A stretch of 64,000 bases of DNA from Serripes groenlandicus (GCA_031761405.1 JASEVX010000008.1:75064014-75128013); one strand, 5' to 3'; positions 17,801 through 31,705 are shown, counted from the first letter of the stretch. Program-made: numbers and translations. Notes: generated from the letters alone by a model not told the origin.

Positions 17801-20800
17801 TTCCACTACACCACCGAGACGGACGCTCTTCCACTACACCACCGAGACGGACGCTCTTCCACTACACCACCGATACGAACACTCTTCCACTACACCACCG
17901 AGACGGACGCTCTTCCAATACACCACCGATACGAACACTCTTAAACTACACTACCGAGACGGACGCTCTTCCACTACACCACCGAGACGGACGCTCTTCC
18001 ACTACACCACCGAGACGGACACTCTACCACTACACCACCGAGACGGACGCTCTTCCACTACACCACCGAGACGGACGCTCTTCCACTACACCACCGAGAC
18101 GGACACTCTTCCACTACACCACCGAGACGGACGCTCTTCCACTACACCACCAAGACGGACACTCTTCCACTACACCACCGAGACGGACAATCTTCCACTA
18201 CACCACCGTTAGAACACTCTTCCACTACACTACCGAGACGGACGCTCTTCCACTACACCACCGAGACGGACACTCCTCCACTACACCACCGATACGAACA
18301 CTCTTCCACTACACCACAGAGACGGACACTCCTCCACTACACCACCGATACGAACGCTCTTCCACTACACCACCGAGACGGACACTCCTCCACTACACCA
18401 CCGATACGAACACTCTTCCACTACACCACCGAGACTGACACTCTTCCACTACACCACCGAGACGGACACTCTTCCACTACACCACCGAGCCGGACACTCT
18501 TCCACTACACTACCGAGACGGACGCTCTTCCACTACACCACCGAGACTGACACTCTTCCACTACACCACCGATACGAACACTCTTCCACTACACCACCGA
18601 GACTGACACTCTTCCACTACACCACCGAGACGGACACTCCTCCACTACACCACCGATACGAACACTCTTCCACTACACCACCGAGACTGACACTCTTCCA
18701 CTACACCACCGAGACGGACACTCTTCCACTACACCACCGAGCCGGACACTCTTCCACTACACTACCGAGACGGACGCTCTTCCACTACACCACCGAGACT
18801 GACACTCTTCCACTACACCACCGATACGAACACTCTTCCACTACACCACCGAGACTGACACTCTTCCACTACACCACCGAGACGGACACTCCTCCACTAC
18901 ACCACCGATACGAACACTCTTCCACTACACCACCGAGACTGACACTCTTCCACTACACCACCGAGACGGACACTCTTCCACTACACCACCGAGACGGACA
19001 CTCTTCCACTACACCACCGAGCCGGACACTCTTCCACTACACCACCGAGACTGACGCTCTTCCACTACACCACCGAGACGGACACTTCTCCACTACAACA
19101 CCGAGACTGACACTCTTCCACTACACCACCGATACGAACACTCTTCCACTACACCACCGAGACTGACACTCTTCCACTACACCACCGAGACGGACACTCC
19201 TCCACTACACCACCGAGACGGACGCTTCTCCACTACACCACCGAGACGGACACTTCTCCACTACACCACCGAGACGGACACTCTTCCACTACACCACCGA
19301 GACGGACGCTCTTCCACTACACCACCGAGACGGACGCTCTTCCACTACAGCACCGAGACGGACACTCTTCCACTACACCACCGAGACGGACGCTCTTCCA
19401 CTACACCACCGAGACGGACACTCTTCCACTACACCACCGAGACGGACACTCTTCCACTACACCACCGAGACGGACGCTCTTCCACTACACCACCGAGACG
19501 GACGCTCTTCCACTACAGCACCGAGACGGACACTCTTCCACTACACTACCGAGACGGACACTCTTCCACTACACCACCGAGACGGACACTTCTCCACTAC
19601 ACCACCGAGACGGACACTCTTCCACTACACCACCGAGACGGACACTCTTCCACTACACCACCGAGACGGACACTCTTCCACTACACCACCGAGACGGACG
19701 CTCTTCCACTACACCACCGAGACGGACACTCTTCCACTACACCACCGAGACGGTCCTGTTCCACTACACCACCGAGACGGACACTCTTCCACTACACCAC
19801 CGAGACGGTCCTGTTCCACTACACCACCGAGACGGACACTCTTCCACTACACCACCGAGACGGACGCTCTTCCACTACACCACCGAGACGGACACTCTTC
19901 CACTACACCACCGAGACGGACTCTCTTCCACTACAGCACCGAGACGGACGCTCTTCCACTACACCACCGAGACGGACACTCTTCCACTACACTACCGAGA
20001 CGGACACTCTTCCACTACACCACCGAGACGGACACTTCTCCACTACACCACCGAGACGGACGCTCTTCCACTACACCACCGAGACGGACGCTCTTCCACT
20101 ACACCACCGAGACGGACGCTCTTCCACTACACCACCGAGACGGACACTCTTCCACTACACCACCGAGACGGACACTTCTCCACTACACCACCGAGACGGA
20201 CACTCTTCCACTACACCACCGAGACGGACACTCCTCCACTACACCACCGAGACGGACACTCTTCCACTACACCACCGAGACTGACAGTCTTCCACTACAC
20301 CACCGAGACTGACGCTCTTCCACTACACCAACGAGACGGACGCTCTTCCACTACACCACCGAGACGGACGCTCTTCCACTACACCACCGAGACGGACAGT
20401 CTTCCACTACACCACCGAGACTGACGCTCTTCCACTACACCAACGAGACGGACGCTCTTCCACTACACCACCGAGACGGACTCTTCTCCACTACACCACC
20501 GAGACGGACGCTCTTCCACTACACCACCGAGACGGACGCTCTTCCACTACACCACCGATACGGACGCTCTTCCACTACACCACCGAGACGGACACTCTTC
20601 CACTACACCACCGAGACTGACGCTCTTCCACTACACCAACGAGACGGACGCTCTTCCACTACACCACCGAGACGGACACTTCTCCACTACACCACCGAGA
20701 CGGACGCTCTTCCACTACACCACCGAGACGGACGCTCTTCCACTACACCACCGAGACGGACGCTCTTCCACTACACCACCGAGACGGACACTCTTCCACT

Positions 20801-23800
20801 ACACCACCGAGACGGACACTTCTCCACTACACCACCGAGACGGACACTCTTCCACTACACCACCGAGACGGACACTCCTCCACTACACCACCGAGACGGA
20901 CACTCTTCCACTACACCACCGAGACGGACAGTCTTCCACTACACCACCGAGACTGACGCTCTTCCACTACACCACCGAGACGGACACTCTTCCACTACAC
21001 CACCGAGACGGACACTCTTCCACTACACCACGGAGACGGACAGTCTTCCACTACACCACCGAGACTGACGCTCTTCCACTACACCAACGAGACGGACGCT
21101 CTTCCACTACACCACCGAGACGGACGCTCTTCCACTACACCACCGAGACGGACACTCCTCCACTACACCACCGATACGAACACTCTTCCACTACACCACC
21201 GAGACTGACACTCTTCCACTACACCACCGAGACGGACACTCTTCCACTACACCACCGAGCCGGACACTCTTCCACTACACTACCGAGACGGACACTCTTC
21301 CATTACACCACCGAGACTGACACTCTTCCACTACACCACCGATACGAACACTCTTCCACTACACCACCGAGACTGACACTCTTCCACTACACCACCGAGA
21401 CGGACACTCCTCCACTACACCACCGATACGAACACTCTTCCACTACACCACCGAGACTGACACTCTTCCACTACACCACCGAGACGGACACTCTTCCACT
21501 ACACCACCGAGACGGACACTCTTCCACTACACCACCGAGCCGGACACTCTTCCACTACACCACCGAGACTGACGCTCTTCCACTACACCACCGAGACGGA
21601 CACTTCTCCACTACACCACCGAGACTGACACTCTTCCACTACACCACCGATACGAACACTCTTCCACTACACCACCGAGACTGACACTCTTCCACTACAC
21701 CACCGAGAAGGACACTCCTCCACTACACCACCGAGACGGACGCTTCTCCACTACACCACCGAGACGGACACTTCTCCACTACACCACCGAGACGGACGCT
21801 CTTCCACTACACCACCGAGACGGACGCTCTTCCACTACTACACCGAGACGGACACTCTTCCACTACACCACCGAGACGGACGCTCTTCCACTACACCACC
21901 GAGACGGACGCTCTTCCACTACAGCACCGAGACGGACACTCTTCCACTACACCACCGAGACGGACACTTCTCCACTACACCACCGAGACGGACACTCTTC
22001 CACTACACCACCGAGACGGACACTCTTCCACTACACCACCGAGACGGACACTCTTCCACTACACCACCGAGACGGACGCTCTTCCACTACACCACCGAGA
22101 CGGACACTCTTCCACTACACCACCGAGACGGTCCTGTTCCACTACACCACCGAGACGGACACTCTTCCACTACACCACCGAGACGGTCCTGTTCCACTAT
22201 ACCACCGAGACGGACACTCTTCCACTACACCACCGAGACGGACGCTCTTCCACTACACCACCGAGACGGACACTCTTCCACTACACCACCGAGACGGACA
22301 CTCTTCCACTACAGCACCGAGACGGACACTCTTCCACTACACCACCGAGACGGACACTCTTCCACTACACCACCGAGACGGACACTCTTCCACCACACCA
22401 CCGAGACGGACACTTCTCCACTACACCACCGAGACGGACACTTCTCCACTACACCACCGAGACGGACGCTCTTCCACTACACCACCGAGACGGACGCTCT
22501 TCCACTACACCACCGAGACGGACGCTCTTCCACTACACCACCGAGACGGACACTCTTCCACTACACCACCGAGACGGACACTTCTCCACTACACCACCGA
22601 GACGGACACTCTTCCACTACACCACCGAGACGGACACTCTTCCACTACACCACCGAGACGGACAGTCTTCCACTACACCACCGAGACTGACGCTCTTCCA
22701 CTACACCAACGAGACGGACGCTCTTCCACTACACCACCGAGACGGACGCTCTTCCACTACACCACCGAGACGGACGCTCTTCCACTACACCACCGACACG
22801 GACACTCTTCCACTACACCACCGAGACGGACGCTCTTCCACTACACCACCGAGACGGACGCTCTTCCACTACACCACCGAGACGGACACTCTTCCACTAC
22901 ACCACCGAGACGGACACTCTTCCACTACACCACCGAGACGGACGCTCTTCCACTACACCACCGAGACGAACACTCTTCCTCTACACCACCGAGACGGACA
23001 CTCTTCCACTACACCACCGAGACGGACGCTCCTTCACTACAGCACCGAGACGGACACTCCTCCACTACACCACCGAGACGGACGCTCTTCCACTACACCA
23101 CCGAGACGGACACTCTTCCACTACACCACCGAGACGGACACTCTTACACTACACCACCGAGACGGACGCTCTTCCACTACACCACCGAGACGGACGCTCT
23201 TCCACTACACCACCGAGACGGAGGCTCTTCCACTACACCACCGAGACGGACGCTCTTCCACTACACCACCGAGGCGGACCCTCTTACACTACACCACCGA
23301 GACGAACACTCCTTCACTACACCACCGAGAGGGACACTCTTCCACTACACCACCGAGACGGACGCTCTTCCACTACACCACCGAGACGGACGCTCGTCCA
23401 CTACACCACCGAGACGGACGCTCTTCCACTACACCACCGAGACGGACACTCTTCCACTACAGCACCGAGACGGACACTCTTCCACTACACCACCGAGACG
23501 GACACTTCTCTACTGCACCACCGAGAGGGACACTCTTCCACTACAGCACCGAGACGGACACTCTTCCACTACACCACCGATACGAACACTCTTCCACTAC
23601 ACTACCGAGACGGACACTTCTCCACTACACCACCGAGACGGACGCTCTTCCACTACACCACCGAGACGGACACTCTTCCACTACACCACCGAGACGGACG
23701 CTCTTCCACTACACCACCGAGACGGACGCTCTTCCACTACACCACCGAGACGGACACTTCTCCATTACACCACCGAGACGGACGCTCTTCCACTACACCA

Positions 23801-25012
23801 CCGAGACGGACACTCTTCCACTTCACCACCGAGACGGACACTCTTCCATTACACCACCGAGACTGACACTCTTCCACTACACCACCGAGACGGACACTCT
23901 TCCACTACACCACCAAGACGGACACTCTTCCACTACACCACCGAGACGGACACTTCTCCACTACACCACCGAGAGGGACACTCCTCCACTACAGCACCGA
24001 GACGGACGCTCTTCCACTACACCACCGAGACGGACGCTCTTCCACTACACCACCGAGACGGACACTCTTCCACTACACCACCGAGACGGACGCTCTTCCA
24101 CTACACCACCGAGACGGACGCTCTTCCACTACACCACCAAGACGGACACTCTTCCACTACACCACCGAGACGGACACTTCTCCACTACACCACCGAGAGG
24201 GACACTCCTCCACTACAGCACCGAGACGAACGCTCTTCCACTACACCACCGAGAGGGACACTCCTCCACTACAGCACCGAGACGGACACTCTTCCACTAC
24301 ACCACCGAGACGGACACTTCTCCACTACACCACCGAGACGGACGCTCTTCCACTACACCACCGAGACGGACACTCCTCCACTACACCACCGAGACTGACG
24401 CTCTTCCACTACACCACCGAGACTGACGCTCTTCCACTACACCACCGAGACTGATGCTCTTCCACTACACCACCGAGACGGACGCTCTTCCACTACACCA
24501 CCGAGACGGACGCTCTTCCACTACACCACCGAGACGGACACTCTTCCACTACACCACCGAGACAGACACTCCTCCACTACACCACCGAGACGGACACTCC
24601 TCCACTACACCACCGAGACTGACGCTGTTCCACTACACCACCGAGACGGACACTCTACCACTACACCACCGAGACGGACACTCTTCCACTACACCACCGA
24701 GACGGACACTCTTCAACTACAACACCGAGACGGACGCTCTTCCACTACACCATCGAGACGGACACTCTTCCACTACACCACCGAGACGGACGCTCTTCCA
24801 CTACGCCACCGAGACGGACGCTCCTTCACTACAGCACCGAGACGGACACTCTTCCACTACACCACCGAGACGGACACTCTTCCAGTACACCACCGAGACG
24901 AACGCTCTTCCACTACACCACCGAGACGGACGCTCTTCCACTACACCACCGAGACGGACGCTCTTCCACTACACCACCGAGACGGACACTCTTCCACTAC
25001 ACCACCAAGACG
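14767..25012 (-). repeat. 28-bp minisatellite (about 365 copies) made of SINE box-A segments
   Basis: On the plus strand the unit is CCACTACACCACCGAGACGG plus ACGCTCTT; on the minus strand it is GGTGGTGTAGTGGAAGAGCG plus TCCGTCTC. The minus-strand TGGTGTAGTGG fits the Pol III box-A consensus (TRGYNNARNGG). Length is almost constant at 28 bp. Variants (GATACGAAC, GAGCCGGAC, GTTAGAAC, GTCCTGTTCC, ACTTCTCC) recur at multiples of 28 bp, showing higher-order repeats and block duplication. Because 28 = 1 mod 3 and the plus unit contains no stop in any phase, long frames arise (842 codons from 14708) with an 84-bp/28-residue period; these are not genes. Confidence 0.97.
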
Positions 25013-25473
<461 letters not shown>

Positions 25474-25562
25474 CTTTATAGAATAAACTTAAGTTGTTAC
25501 AGTGCTTTTGTTATTTCAACATAACAACAGAAAGGGAAGTGACTATTACCACACACTGGAAA

Positions 25563-27599
25563 ATGACGTTACGGATTATGACATGTATCGTAACGATGCA
25601 TTCTACTCCTAGGAAATTCGATACACCATGGATGGACCATGACACATTAATGGCAGTAAAGAAAAAAAGAACACTCTGGAAAAAATGGAATTTTAGCAGG
25701 AACCCACAAGCAAAAGTTAACTACGACAAAATAAAATATGAAAGCAGCGCCAAGGTCAAAGAAGCAAAAAGACAATATGAAAAATCAATAGCACTCAAAA
25801 TGAAGGAAGACTCTAAATTATTTTGGAAATTTGTACAATCAAAAACAAAATTCAAAGAACAAATTCAAAACATAATCGATGATGATGGAAACGTCCAAAC
25901 AGAAAATCTAGTAAAAGCTGAATTACTAAACAGCTTCTTTAAAAGTGTATTCACCATAGAAAACGACGAAATACCTTATTTTGATACTAGGACCGAAATT
26001 ATGCTGGAAAATGTCAACTTCTGTGACACGAAAATTAAGAAACATTTACAAAAAGTGAAAGAAACAAAATCTCCAGGCTATGATTCCATCCATCCAAAAA
26101 TGCTAAAAGAAACGGCAGATACTATCTACATACCATTAACAAACCTTTTCCAACTATCTATGGAGGAAGGTATCATACCGAGCGACTGGAAACTTGCCAA
26201 TATTATGCCAATCCACAAGAAAGGAAACAAAAACTCAGTAACCAATTACAGACCCATTAGTCTAACATCAATAATAGGCAAAATAATGGAAACTGAAGTA
26301 AGAGACGCAATAATGCTACATATGGAATCCAATAATCTCTTCACAAAACACCAACACGGCTTCAGGAAAGGAAGATCTTGTCAAACACAACTACTGGAAG
26401 TACTAGAGGACTGGACGTATAATCTAGATACCCACAACAATGTAGATGTTATCTACCTAGACTTCCAGAAGGCGTTTGACACAGTCCCCCACAAAAGACT
26501 ACTCAATAAACTTAAAGGATATGGCATTACTGGGAATCTACTGGCATGGCTGGAAAACTTCCTAACAGACAGAAAACAAAGGGTTGTATTAAATAACTCA
26601 AGCTCAACTTGGGCGCCTGTGACCAGTGGTATCCCTCAAGGTAGTGTTCTGGGGCCGATATTATTCACCATATACATAAATGATTTACCTGAAGTAGTCA
26701 ACAATGTAACTAAATTATTCGCTGATGATACCAAAATTTACTCCATTGTTAATACACCTACAGACAACAAAAACCTACAAGACGATCTAAACAAACTCCA
26801 TCTATGGTCCAAAAAGTGGCTATTAAAATTTAATGAATCTAAATGCAAACATGTTCACTTCGGGACCACAAACGAGTACAAATACTTTATGGATGGATCC
26901 GAAATTCTTCAAAGCAATCACGAAAAAGACCTTGGGATAATCATTGATAATAAATTAAACTTTCAAGAACACATATATTCCCAAGCCAAGAAAGCAAACC
27001 AAAAACTAGGTATCATCAGAAGATCATTTACATACATGGACAGAGAAATGTTGCTTGTATTATACAAAAGTCTAGTTAGACCTCACCTGGAGTACAGTAG
27101 CTCTACATGGTCTGTAATCAACAAAAAGGAAGCTCTTATGTTGGAAAATGTACAAAGACGGGCAACCAAACTGCTACCTGCCATCAAAAATCTCACATAC
27201 GAAGAAAGATTAATAGAATTGGGATTGCCGACCCTACAGTACAGACGTTGTAGAGCAGATATGGTGGAAACATATAAAATCATGAATAATATCGATAAGG
27301 TAGATCACCACAGACTATTTCAACTTAAAACCAACAATACAAGAGGCCATAGGTTCAAAATATATAAAAATCACTGTCGTTTAAACATTAGGAAGTATTT
27401 TTTCTCCCAAAGAATAATTCATTTATGGAACAAACTGCCAGAATATGTTGTTGAGGCAAAAAGTGTTAATAGTTTTAAAAACCTGTTAAATAAATCATGG
27501 TACAATGTACCTTTTAAATTTGTACCTAATTACGACGGACCGGAAGTGGGCCCATTAAGCCAAATTGAAGAAACGGACCAAATAGAGGCACATGCCTAA
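25563..27599 (+). mobile_element. Non-LTR retrotransposon ORF2 fragment (jockey/CR1-like reverse transcriptase), 5' truncated
   Basis: An open frame of 678 codons from the ATG at 25563 (open upstream to 25494). The N-terminus is a basic linker typical of the stretch after the endonuclease (KKKRTLWKKWNF, KEAKRQYEKS, FWKFVQSK). Reverse transcriptase follows, with SPGYDSIHPKML, NYRPISLTSIIGKIME, the catalytic LDFQKAFDTVPH (about residue 297), SGIPQGSVLGP (about 353) and FADD (about 385). The post-RT region has DLGIIIDNKLNF and LYKSLVRPHLEY. The apurinic-type endonuclease expected at the N-terminus is absent, so the copy is 5' truncated and cannot be autonomous. The RT frame has no stop or frameshift, suggesting a young insertion. 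The 3' flank has two AAGGTAAA units as a possible tail. Clade assignment is from motif memory only. Confidence 0.88.
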
Positions 27600-27862
27600 A
27601 CAAAAAGGTCTCGAAGACAAGGTAAACAAGGTAAATTAACCATGGACTCTCGACGTCATCATTCGGACCACTGCACTCTAAAAGTGATCTACACATGATA
27701 ACTCGTTCAGCGCCGAATTTCCTAAAGTAGACTCTTACATGTTCAGAATCGGGCGACACCATTCTTCATATTATACGAGTTAAGGAATGTTTAACTAATT
27801 TCAGGTGAGACAGCTCGTTACGAACTGACTTTCATTCTTTCGGACTCATTGCCTTTCATCAA

Positions 27863-28165
27863 TGCCGAGCCCAAGTATATCAGTCGGTAGCGACGCGAGC
27901 TGTCATTCCAGAGGTTGTGAGTTCGAATCCCAGCTCGGCCAACATTCTTTCCGCCGTTTGACAAAAGTCACTGCGACAAGCGTCATTCGTCTTTCTCCAA
28001 TAGGCTAACAGTCTGTGTGGAAAAGCAGCCAATTGCTTGGAACGTATGTTATGTGGAGTACTGGTGTGATAAAGCTAGGAAACACGTGAGAAGATGATGT
28101 GGCCGCCGTGATATGAAAAATTGTAAAAAAAGTTGTAAAACCCCAATCAATCGATCAATCTACCA
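27863..28165 (+). mobile_element. tRNA-derived SINE, family A, full copy
   Basis: The tRNA-like head has a box-A match (TATATCAGTCGGTAGCG) and box B (GAGTTCGAATCCC). A body follows with ACATTCTTTCCGCCGTTTGA, TAGGCTAACAGTCTGTGTGG and GAGTACTGGTG, and the copy ends in an (AATC)n tail (CCAATCAATCGATCAATC). The same head and body recur at 38518-38790. Confidence 0.8.
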
Positions 28166-28169
28166 CCAA

Positions 28170-28285
28170 TAGTATGTAGGAAGAAGGTCGGCAGTTGCCT
28201 AGGTATAATTTTGTGTGGGAGTACTGGAACGAGAAAGCCAGGAAAAACATGTTATGTGAACTGACCACGATGACATACCGTTAAC
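28170..28285 (+). mobile_element. SINE family A, 3' body fragment
   Basis: Directly downstream of the full copy, this stretch matches the SINE-A body (GTGGGAGTACTGGAACGAGA, AAGCCAGGAAAAACATG) but lacks the tRNA head. It is probably the older target of the upstream insertion. Confidence 0.55.
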
Positions 28286-28547
28286 AACGGTGTTAATCTC
28301 AATGTATTAATATATAAATAATTGGCAATATTTCCTTTTAGTTACTTTCTACATTTCGCCTTTTATTTGTCAATGCCATGTTTAATTTTGGGGACTTAAA
28401 TATTTTGTTCTGGCTTTCGAACAACCCAGAATACCCCTAAAACACATTTATTATAGCTGAACTAATGTTGTTAACGGCGTCAAACGCAGCTATATACAGC
28501 AAACGCCGAGTCTTACTAGAACCTTCGATTTTGGTCTGTTTATACTA

Positions 28548-28857
28548 AATCACTAGATGAAACTTCTGATGAAAGGCAGGAAGTGTAGTCACAATAGACT
28601 TAACAGACAAGTAATAGGATCAATTTATGTATAAGATCAGGGTGGTTTACAGGCTTGTGGCGTGCTCATTTCTGTTTCCTGTATTCTGGTCGGTGTTTCC
28701 GTTTGAAATACGATATTGTCAGATTCATTCTTAATTTGATCGTCATTCGGTCTGTCGTAGCAATCGCTATCTTCGCTCCTGGTATGCCCAGTGTCGTCAT
28801 CTACCCGCTATGGTCCTCTGCGCTTTATGGCATACATAATCTGCAAACAAATAGAAA
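28548..28857 (+). repeat. 310-bp direct repeat, copy 1
   Basis: Starts at AATCACTAGATGAAACTTCT and ends near CATAATCTGCAAACAAATAG; the second copy starts 816 bp downstream. Both copies hold a homologous open frame (MWRAHFCFLYSGRC start), but their differences are frequent and mostly amino-acid changing, so I do not regard it as a gene. The pair could be terminal repeats of a small element or a dispersed family. Confidence 0.7.
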
Positions 28858-29363
28858 CAAGAGGTGCTGCAAGATGCAGCAAATTGATGTTAGCGCGAAA
28901 ATCACCATTGTGTGGCTAAAGAAATACTGTTTGATTCGAAAAACACGAAACCCGCTTTTAAATATATGATATAAATATATAATAACAATAGTTTTTTAGT
29001 TAAATACGTAAAAAGAAAACAAAAAAAACGTTTCCCAACGTGTTGACCTCAATCTCCCAAAACTATTGCAAACCTTTGTCTGTGCATGCGCGTCCTTTTC
29101 CCTCCTTAATATATTCTTAAAATCGCAAAATTTAGCACAATAACTATAATAATTCCCATTTTCCTGTTATTAACACCCCGGTGATTCCCAGTGATGCTAT
29201 ATAGACTCCGCTCTACTCTCTAGACTACTGCTTGTGTTCAGTTGTGTGACTTCGGGTCGAAGTCAAGAGAAAAGATGGAGAAATGTAACGGGATCGGGGT
29301 ATAGGTATACATATCACTTCTACAGCCTTGCTGTGGAAGCCGGCTTTTATAGCGACGTTACTG
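28858..29363. other. Spacer between the 310-bp direct repeats
   Basis: About 500 bp with no long open frame and no recognised primer-binding site or polypurine tract, so a small LTR element is not supported by its content. Confidence 0.5.
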
Positions 29364-29673
29364 AATCACTAGATGAAACTTCTGATGAAAGGCAGGAAGT
29401 GTAGTCACAATAGACTTAACAGACAAGTAATAGGATCAATTTATGTATAAGATAAGGGTGGTTTACAGGCATGTGGCGTGCTCATTTCTGTTTCCTGTAT
29501 TCTGGTCGGTGTGTCCGATTGAAATACGGTATTGTCAGATTCACTCTTTACTTGATCGTCATTCGGTCTATCGTAGCAGTCGCTATCTTCGCTCTTGGTA
29601 TGCGCAGTATCGCCATCGACCCGCTATGGTCCTCTGGGCTTTATGGCATCCATAATCTGCGAACAAATATAAA
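29364..29673 (+). repeat. 310-bp direct repeat, copy 2
   Basis: Second copy of the repeat at 28548, with roughly 20 substitutions over its central 200 bp. Differences include GTGTTTCCG/GTGTGTCCG and AGTGTCGTCATCTA/AGTATCGCCATCGA. The end falls at CATAATCTGCGAACAAATAT. Confidence 0.7.
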
Positions 29674-30112
29674 TAACCTTTGCGTTGGTATTACAAGTGG
29701 AGATAAAGATCTCCCTATCAACCTATGGAATCTGATATTAATAAACACACATCTCTTGAAACCTTCTTAGACTAATTGACGAAAAGTGCAGAACACGATC
29801 AATCTGCGTGGTGAGCGCATGTTGCTCTGGTTCTACACTAGCGAAAAAGTCCCAACGTTGGTTTACCTTGAGAACTGTTCGAACTACAATTGATTTTGGT
29901 TATGAAATATAACTAATCAACATGAAAAATAAACGACATTCGAAGCTCATGATATAAATTTCAATAACGACCCAATTGTATACTCGGGTATTCGTTACCG
30001 GAAGCATTTAAAGAACGACACTACTAATGAATAAATGAATCTTTAGACATCCGAATATATTGCAACACTTGACAGTTCACTACTAACTCACCGAGAAAAA
30101 AAGTTGAGAACA
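29674..30112. other. No feature recognised
   Basis: AT-rich sequence with no coding potential or repeat relationship that I could see. Confidence 0.45.
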
Positions 30113-30260
30113 ATAGATAGATAGATTTTATTCACAAAAGGCAAAATGTCCATCTTGTACATACAATCATATAAACACACAAATATATATATATATATAT
30201 AAACATATACATTATTTTTCATTTACATCAGCTTCCTGGTTCCTAGCTTATTCATTTTTT
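30113..30260 (-). mobile_element. LINE 3'-end fragment with (ATCT)n tail
   Basis: On the minus strand it reads GTACAAGATGGACATTTTGC, CTTTTGTGAATAAAATCTAT and CTATCTAT. A 3' UTR with an AATAAA followed by a tetranucleotide tail is typical of non-LTR retrotransposon ends. No coding part was found upstream. Confidence 0.45.
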
Positions 30261-31629
30261 TTAGATAATGCATGACACAGAGATAGAGTTGCAGATTTTT
30301 ACCGAAATTAAATATAAAAATCTGTAACTTAAATGTGCAAATAGATAAGTATACACATATATCATTTTTAAATATAGCACAATAATCTATACTAGTTAAG
30401 AGATTGATCAGGTGCTTACTAATGACGTTATGAACCTAGGATAAACACGAAGTTGGAATGCTCTACGATATGTTTGAAATTCTCGTCTATCAGGAGATTT
30501 CGGAATGCGAATACAATTAGTTTCCGAACAGGAATATTATGACAAGATTGCACAAAAGCGCTCGCTGATATGGATCTTTTTGTTAGCAAAAGCAAAAATG
30601 TAAGCTACCGCGTGCAAGGTTTACCGTGATGTAAAATCTTTAATTGTGTGTCGTGGTCCGAATTTGTACACAATTGAGACAATGAGGGATTGTAAGCGAC
30701 CAGGTTATCTCAGTCGGTAAAGTACTCGCCCTGAAAGCGAAATGTCCGTATTCGAGATTTAGTTTTACTCCCCCTGTGACACAGTTAATACGCTTCTTAT
30801 AATAGCATGCGAGAATTACTGCAAACATATTTGAAAGACACAAAACATTATACATCAATATACGTCTGCGAAAAGTTAAGTTTCTTGCGAACCTGTATGT
30901 CTGTTCAGTCTCACAGAAAACTTCACTTTCCATTTATATGTAATATAGCCCTCAACGCCTCTTTTGATATAAAACCTAGAAATGTAGCCCCGAAATAACG
31001 CCAATATACCTTTCTATGATCCCGTTACGGATGTATTCGAGTGTTCGGGTTCTGGAAATTTAAATGGTGGTTTTAAGCGTCTCCCACTCAACTAGGGGAA
31101 AAGTACTGGTCCTTTCCAGGAGAGATAACCGCGCGTGTATATGTTCTATACACCGAGCACGTAAAAGAATCAAGGGTTCTTTTCGGAAATAGCAATAGTA
31201 TCGAACCCGGACTCCCTTGTTTATAACTTTGACTTGTCTCGCCAAATAGTTAATTCTGCACGGTGAGGGTTAATAAACACAAACAAACAAACAAACAAAC
31301 GGATGTATTGACCAGAAAACTGAACTGTAGCTTGGTACAAAGTAAGATATGTTTAAACAGAAATATACATTCGACTCTTGATAGTTCTATTATGTGCTAA
31401 TTCGAAGATATCGTTTAACTCGACCAAATTTTAGATCTATTTTGTATAAACAATTGACATGGTAAAAGTAAAATGAATTACGAAGCTAAAAATGCATACA
31501 TGCTTTGAAAATTAATCAAGGGATATCCCTCGAACAAGTCGATAACAGGAAGTAATTTATTGGTCCCTTTCGATTTCGCGTTATCGAGAATAAACATACA
31601 TACCTAACTGTTATCCTCATGTGACAATT
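30261..31629. other. Mostly unassigned, with tRNA-like SINE fragments and an (AAAC)n tail
   Basis: At about 30700-30770 ATCTCAGTCGGTAAAGTACT resembles a box A, with a decayed box B (GTATTCGAGATT). At about 31196-31216 TATCGAACCCGGACTCCC is a reverse-orientation box-B-like sequence. At 31270-31301 GTTAATAAACACAAACAAAC ends in an (AAAC)n tract, like a retroposon tail. No coding exon was recognised. Confidence 0.4.
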
Positions 31630-31705
31630 CATCTACCACTGTTTACAATGCGACAGTTCAATTTACACGCACAATTCAAACATATATCTATCTACCACTA
31701 ATACG
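31630..31705. repeat. Isolated diverged unit of the 59-bp minisatellite
   Basis: CTACCACTGTTTACAATGCG then ACAGTTCAATTTACACGCAC and AATTCAAACATATATCTATC match the unit of the array at 36830-38465, which lies about 5.1 kb away. A single copy here may be a remnant of the pre-amplification sequence. Confidence 0.6.

Noticed and set aside
27863..27940. A tRNA gene with boxes A and B
   Set aside because: The same head plus body occurs at 38518 and this copy ends in an (AATC)n tail, so it is a SINE.
28655..29770. A conserved small protein encoded in the 310-bp repeats
   Set aside because: Differences between the two copies are mostly non-synonymous and there is no homology or context to support a gene.
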